A DNA stretch of 6,677 nucleotides. Origin: Oscillospiraceae bacterium (GTDB taxonomy: Bacteria > Bacillota > Clostridia > Oscillospirales > Acutalibacteraceae). The notes beneath the pieces were generated by a model that was not told the origin of the DNA, ran no database searches, and worked only from the letters and a program-made list of their open reading frames with translations. How positions within the stretch are numbered: position 1 is the stretch's first letter; every line of letters starts with the position of its first letter. The stretch spans positions 1 to 6,677 of the forward strand of contig WQRM01000087.1 in the NCBI GenBank assembly GCA_009786735.1, in the 5' to 3' direction. Shown here one piece after another: positions 5,026 to 6,677 of this stretch. The translations under genes and the position numbers were made by a program.

Positions 5026-5223
5026 TTAGCCGAAGAAAAATCTCACGATGCTTGCCAATAGGTTGCCACCGCCCAAAAGAACAAAGAAACCAGAGAGCGG
5101 AAGAACAAAGATAGCAATGGCAGCAACAGCGCCATAACCACCTATCTCATTGAACGCCCAAGTGACGCCGCCGAGGAATGCCGCAATGGCGGACAAGAAC
5201 GAACCGAGGATAACCCAAGCCAT
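5026..5223 (-). CDS. Small two-helix membrane protein, 65 aa, unknown function
   Basis: This is a short, strongly hydrophobic protein of 65 residues starting MAWVILGSFLSAIAAFLGG and ending ASIVRFFFG. Two membrane segments are apparent (about 2-24 and 31-52), joined by a short polar turn WAFNEIGGYG, followed by a Gly-rich stretch LLGGGNLLASIVRFFFG. The start at 5221-5223 is chosen because GAAAGGAGG, an excellent Shine-Dalgarno sequence, lies 6 nt upstream; a longer frame from 5250 would place that site inside the gene and overlap the preceding gene. It follows the 59-residue membrane protein by 19 nt and shares its promoter. I do not recognise the family. Size and topology resemble small membrane accessory proteins, holins or membrane-active peptides, but none of these is supported by a specific motif. 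Existence as a real gene is well supported by the ribosome binding site, spacing and hydrophobic pattern. Confidence 0.75.
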   Translation of the reverse strand: MAWVILGSFLSAIAAFLGGVTWAFNEIGGYGAVAAIAIFVLPLSGFFVLLGGGNLLASIVRFFFG

Positions 5224-5229
5224 AAAAGG

Positions 5230-5238
5230 CCTCCTTTC
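5230..5238 (-). promoter_or_regulatory. Strong ribosome binding site deciding the 65-aa start
   Basis: GAAAGGAGG, complementary to the 16S rRNA 3' end, lies 6 nt from the ATG at 5221-5223 and just beyond the stop of the preceding gene (5243-5245). This favours the 65-residue product over the upstream in-frame start at 5250. Confidence 0.85.
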
Positions 5239-5242
5239 TGCG

Positions 5243-5422
5243 TTAAGCAAACAACAAACCGAACAGTGTAAGCAGGAGCATCACAACGGCAGCGCCCCAA
5301 AAGAGGATGGCGGCAAAGGTATTGTTCATCGTGTGATAGCCGAAGCCGATGAGCCCAAGCGTTGCGGAAAAGAGAACGCCGAAGATCCCCATTTGGGTCA
5401 GCAGCCCCCAAATATAATCCAT
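5243..5422 (-). CDS. Small two-helix membrane protein, 59 aa, unknown function
   Basis: This is a 59-residue protein, easily missed by length cut-offs. It starts MDYIWGLLTQMGIFGVLFSA and ends VVMLLLTLFGLLFA before TAA at 5243-5245. Two hydrophobic segments (about 9-29 and 36-58) are separated by a short polar turn, YHTMNNTF, so both ends probably lie on the same side of the membrane. GAAAGGG (5431-5437) lies 8 nt before the ATG at 5420-5422, and a perfect extended promoter ends 29 nt upstream of the ATG. Leader, ribosome binding site, ORF, 19-nt gap and a second ribosome binding site follow in order, which makes a two-gene operon with the 65-residue protein convincing. The two products share size and topology but no clear sequence identity. 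The family is not recognised; a paired small membrane complex is one possibility. Function is unknown. Confidence 0.75.
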   Translation of the reverse strand: MDYIWGLLTQMGIFGVLFSATLGLIGFGYHTMNNTFAAILFWGAAVVMLLLTLFGLLFA

Positions 5423-5451
5423 AACATCAGCCCTTTCAGTTGATTAGGGGT

Positions 5452-5480
5452 ATTATAGCACAAAAGCCACGAAATGTCAA
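5452..5480 (-). promoter_or_regulatory. Perfect extended sigma-A promoter for the two small membrane proteins
   Basis: The minus strand has TTGACA (5475-5480), a 17-nt spacer ending in TGC, and TATAAT (5452-5457). Both hexamers and the spacing are optimal, and the TGn element adds an extended -10. The -35 box starts 5 nt after the stop codon of the M23 gene (5486-5488), and no terminator separates them. This predicts strong constitutive transcription. Confidence 0.92.
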
Positions 5481-5485
5481 CCGCT

Positions 5486-6677
5486 CTATCGGTTAATCAA
5501 ATACGGCGCGCCGGAGACAAAGCGCATGGGGTCGAGCGCGGTGCGTGAGCCGTCGGCGTTGAAGCGGTCAACCTGAAAGTGCAGGTGCGGACCGGTGGAG
5601 TTGCCGGTGTTGCCCATCATGCCGATGTGCTGCCCGGCGCGAATGGGCATGTCGCGGCGCAGTCCGGGGGCGAAGGTCCGCAGATGCATGTAGACCGTTT
5701 GGATGCGACCGCCTGCGGGCGCGAAGTGCCCGTGGTAGATGACCACAAAGTTGCCCATGCTGGCGTTGTAGCCAAAGCTCGCGACCACGCCGCACAGCGC
5801 GGCATAAATTGACCAGTTGGGCAGCCAGTTGTTGGCGATGGAAACGTCCACGCCGCGGTGAACGCGACCGCCACGGAAGGGCTCGCTTGCGCCAAAGCGG
5901 CTGGTGATGCGCGCGCCATGGTGCGGGAAGGGCCAGACCATTTGCCCGGCGTTTTGCACGTTGCCAATCTCACCGGCTTGGATGCGCTGGTTGATGATTT
6001 GGTTGATTTCGCGCTGGGCGGCTTCGTATTCACGCATGCCGCGGCTGATGCTGGTTTCGATGGCTCTGGCATCTTGCCCGATGCTGGTGATGATGCCTTG
6101 GATCTCTTGGCGAATTTCGTCAATGCGCCGAACTTCTTCGTCCAGCACGGCTTGTTCTTCGCGTTGGCGCAGCAGCGCTTGGGTGACGGCAAAGGTGTCG
6201 GTTTGCAGCTGCTCACGTTGTTCTTCCAGGTGAGCTTGCTCCTCACGCAGTTGCTCTTGCAGGCGTGCCATGTGCGCCATTTCCACTTCCAGTTCTTCGC
6301 GCAGCTGGGCATCGGCATCGGCTTGGCGGGTGATGAACTCGGTGACGGTGAGTATGCCGGAAAGGTCTTCGCTGGCCAGCAGCAGCTGCAGGTTGCTGAC
6401 CGGTCCGTTGATGTATTGCTGGCGCAGGCGTTCCATCAGCAGCTCTTGCATGGTGTGGATTTGCTCGGTGCGCTCTTTGGTTTCGGCGTATAGGGTTGCA
6501 ATTTGTGCTTGGCTTTCTTCGATGCCTTCGTTGAGTTCGCGGATGCGGGCGTTGAGGTCTTCAATCTGCCGGGTGAGGGCGTTGACCTCCACTTGGATGA
6601 GGTCGATTTTTGCCTGCACGGCATCCACTTCGGCATCCAAGGCGGGCAGCAGAGCCCGTTGGCTGGCTTGCTGGGCG
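5486..6677 (-). CDS. Murein hydrolase: coiled coil plus M23 endopeptidase domain, 5'-truncated
   Basis: This is a secreted or envelope-associated zinc metallopeptidase that cleaves peptidoglycan cross-bridges. The frame is open to the right window edge (396 residues visible), so the true start and signal peptide lie outside; the TTG at 6638-6640 is not a credible start. Numbering from that TTG, residues 1 to about 220 are a long Glu/Gln/Arg-rich coiled coil interrupted by LRQQYINGPVSNLQLLLASEDLSGILTVTEFI (72-103), the segment typical of PcsB/CwlO-type regulatory coiled coils. The M23 domain follows from about 235 (VWPFPHHGARITSRFG). Zinc ligands are present: His261 and Asp265 in HRGVD, and His354 in HLHF, with His352 as the expected catalytic residue; YMHL and GNTGNSTGPHLHF are also intact. 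In such proteins the coiled coil is often held by FtsEX, which controls activity. FtsEX is not visible here. The enzyme is predicted to be active. Confidence 0.93.
   Translation of the reverse strand, partial: AQQASQRALLPALDAEVDAVQAKIDLIQVEVNALTRQIEDLNARIRELNEGIEESQAQIATLYAETKERTEQIHTMQELLMERLRQQYINGPVSNLQLLLASEDLSGILTVTEFITRQADADAQLREELEVEMAHMARLQEQLREEQAHLEEQREQLQTDTFAVTQALLRQREEQAVLDEEVRRIDEIRQEIQGIITSIGQDARAIETSISRGMREYEAAQREINQIINQRIQAGEIGNVQNAGQMVWPFPHHGARITSRFGASEPFRGGRVHRGVDVSIANNWLPNWSIYAALCGVVASFGYNASMGNFVVIYHGHFAPAGGRIQTVYMHLRTFAPGLRRDMPIRAGQHIGMMGNTGNSTGPHLHFQVDRFNADGSRTALDPMRFVSGAPYLINR

Noticed and set aside
5858..6493. A 211-codon plus-strand frame opposite the M23 coiled-coil region.
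   Set aside because: It is a shadow of the biased codon use in the coiled coil; the sense strand encodes a complete conserved M23 domain in the same frame.
5026..6677. Phage-type lysis cassette (M23 endolysin plus holin-like small membrane proteins).
   Set aside because: The M23 protein has a long PcsB/CwlO-type regulatory coiled coil typical of host cell-wall remodelling enzymes, the small proteins have their own constitutive-looking promoter, and no other phage gene is present.

Overview
The window looks like chromosomal DNA of a Gram-positive-type bacterium, most likely Bacillota/Clostridia. The evidence is a dnaN whose sequence resembles clostridial chromosomal sliding clamps, strong AAAGGAGG-type ribosome binding sites, two promoters matching the sigma-A/sigma-70 consensus exactly (TTGACA-17-TATAAT), a PcsB/CwlO-like M23 hydrolase and firmicute-style TraX proteins. 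Core genes are GC-rich (70% G+C by hand count at 121-180). The two toxin-antitoxin loci are clearly AT-richer (37% at 961-1020, 35% at 4921-4980), which suggests acquisition. Species assignment is not possible from this sequence.

Layout. Plus strand, 1-1412: the 3' three quarters of dnaN, followed 11 nt later by a RelB-like antitoxin gene and an overlapping RelE-like toxin gene. The toxin gene is broken by three head-to-tail copies of a 17-bp unit; a single copy would restore a complete RelE-like protein. A hairpin at 1383-1412 serves as a terminator for both strands. Everything from 1426 to the right edge is on the minus strand. Read in the direction of transcription (right to left) it contains: a 5'-truncated coiled-coil + M23 murein hydrolase; two small two-helix membrane proteins (59 and 65 aa) behind a perfect extended promoter; a Panacea-domain antitoxin with its partner gene (a PanAT-type toxin-antitoxin pair) behind a second perfect promoter and closed by a terminator; a roughly 200-nt regulatory stretch; and a three-gene operon of TraX paralogue, DUF2807 lipoprotein and TraX paralogue.

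How the parts may work together. The M23 hydrolase probably remodels peptidoglycan. The TraX-lipoprotein-TraX operon encodes only envelope proteins: two multi-spanning TraX-family membrane proteins (possible acyltransferases) and a surface lipoprotein with a repetitive beta fold. It is a candidate cell-envelope modification unit. The two toxin-antitoxin loci are independent of each other. The first is tied to dnaN transcription and appears to be toxin-off in this sequence. The second is intact.

The most notable signals are the reversible-looking 17-bp repeat in the toxin gene, the TraX-DUF2807-TraX arrangement, the PanAT pair, and the overlooked 59-aa gene with its perfect promoter.
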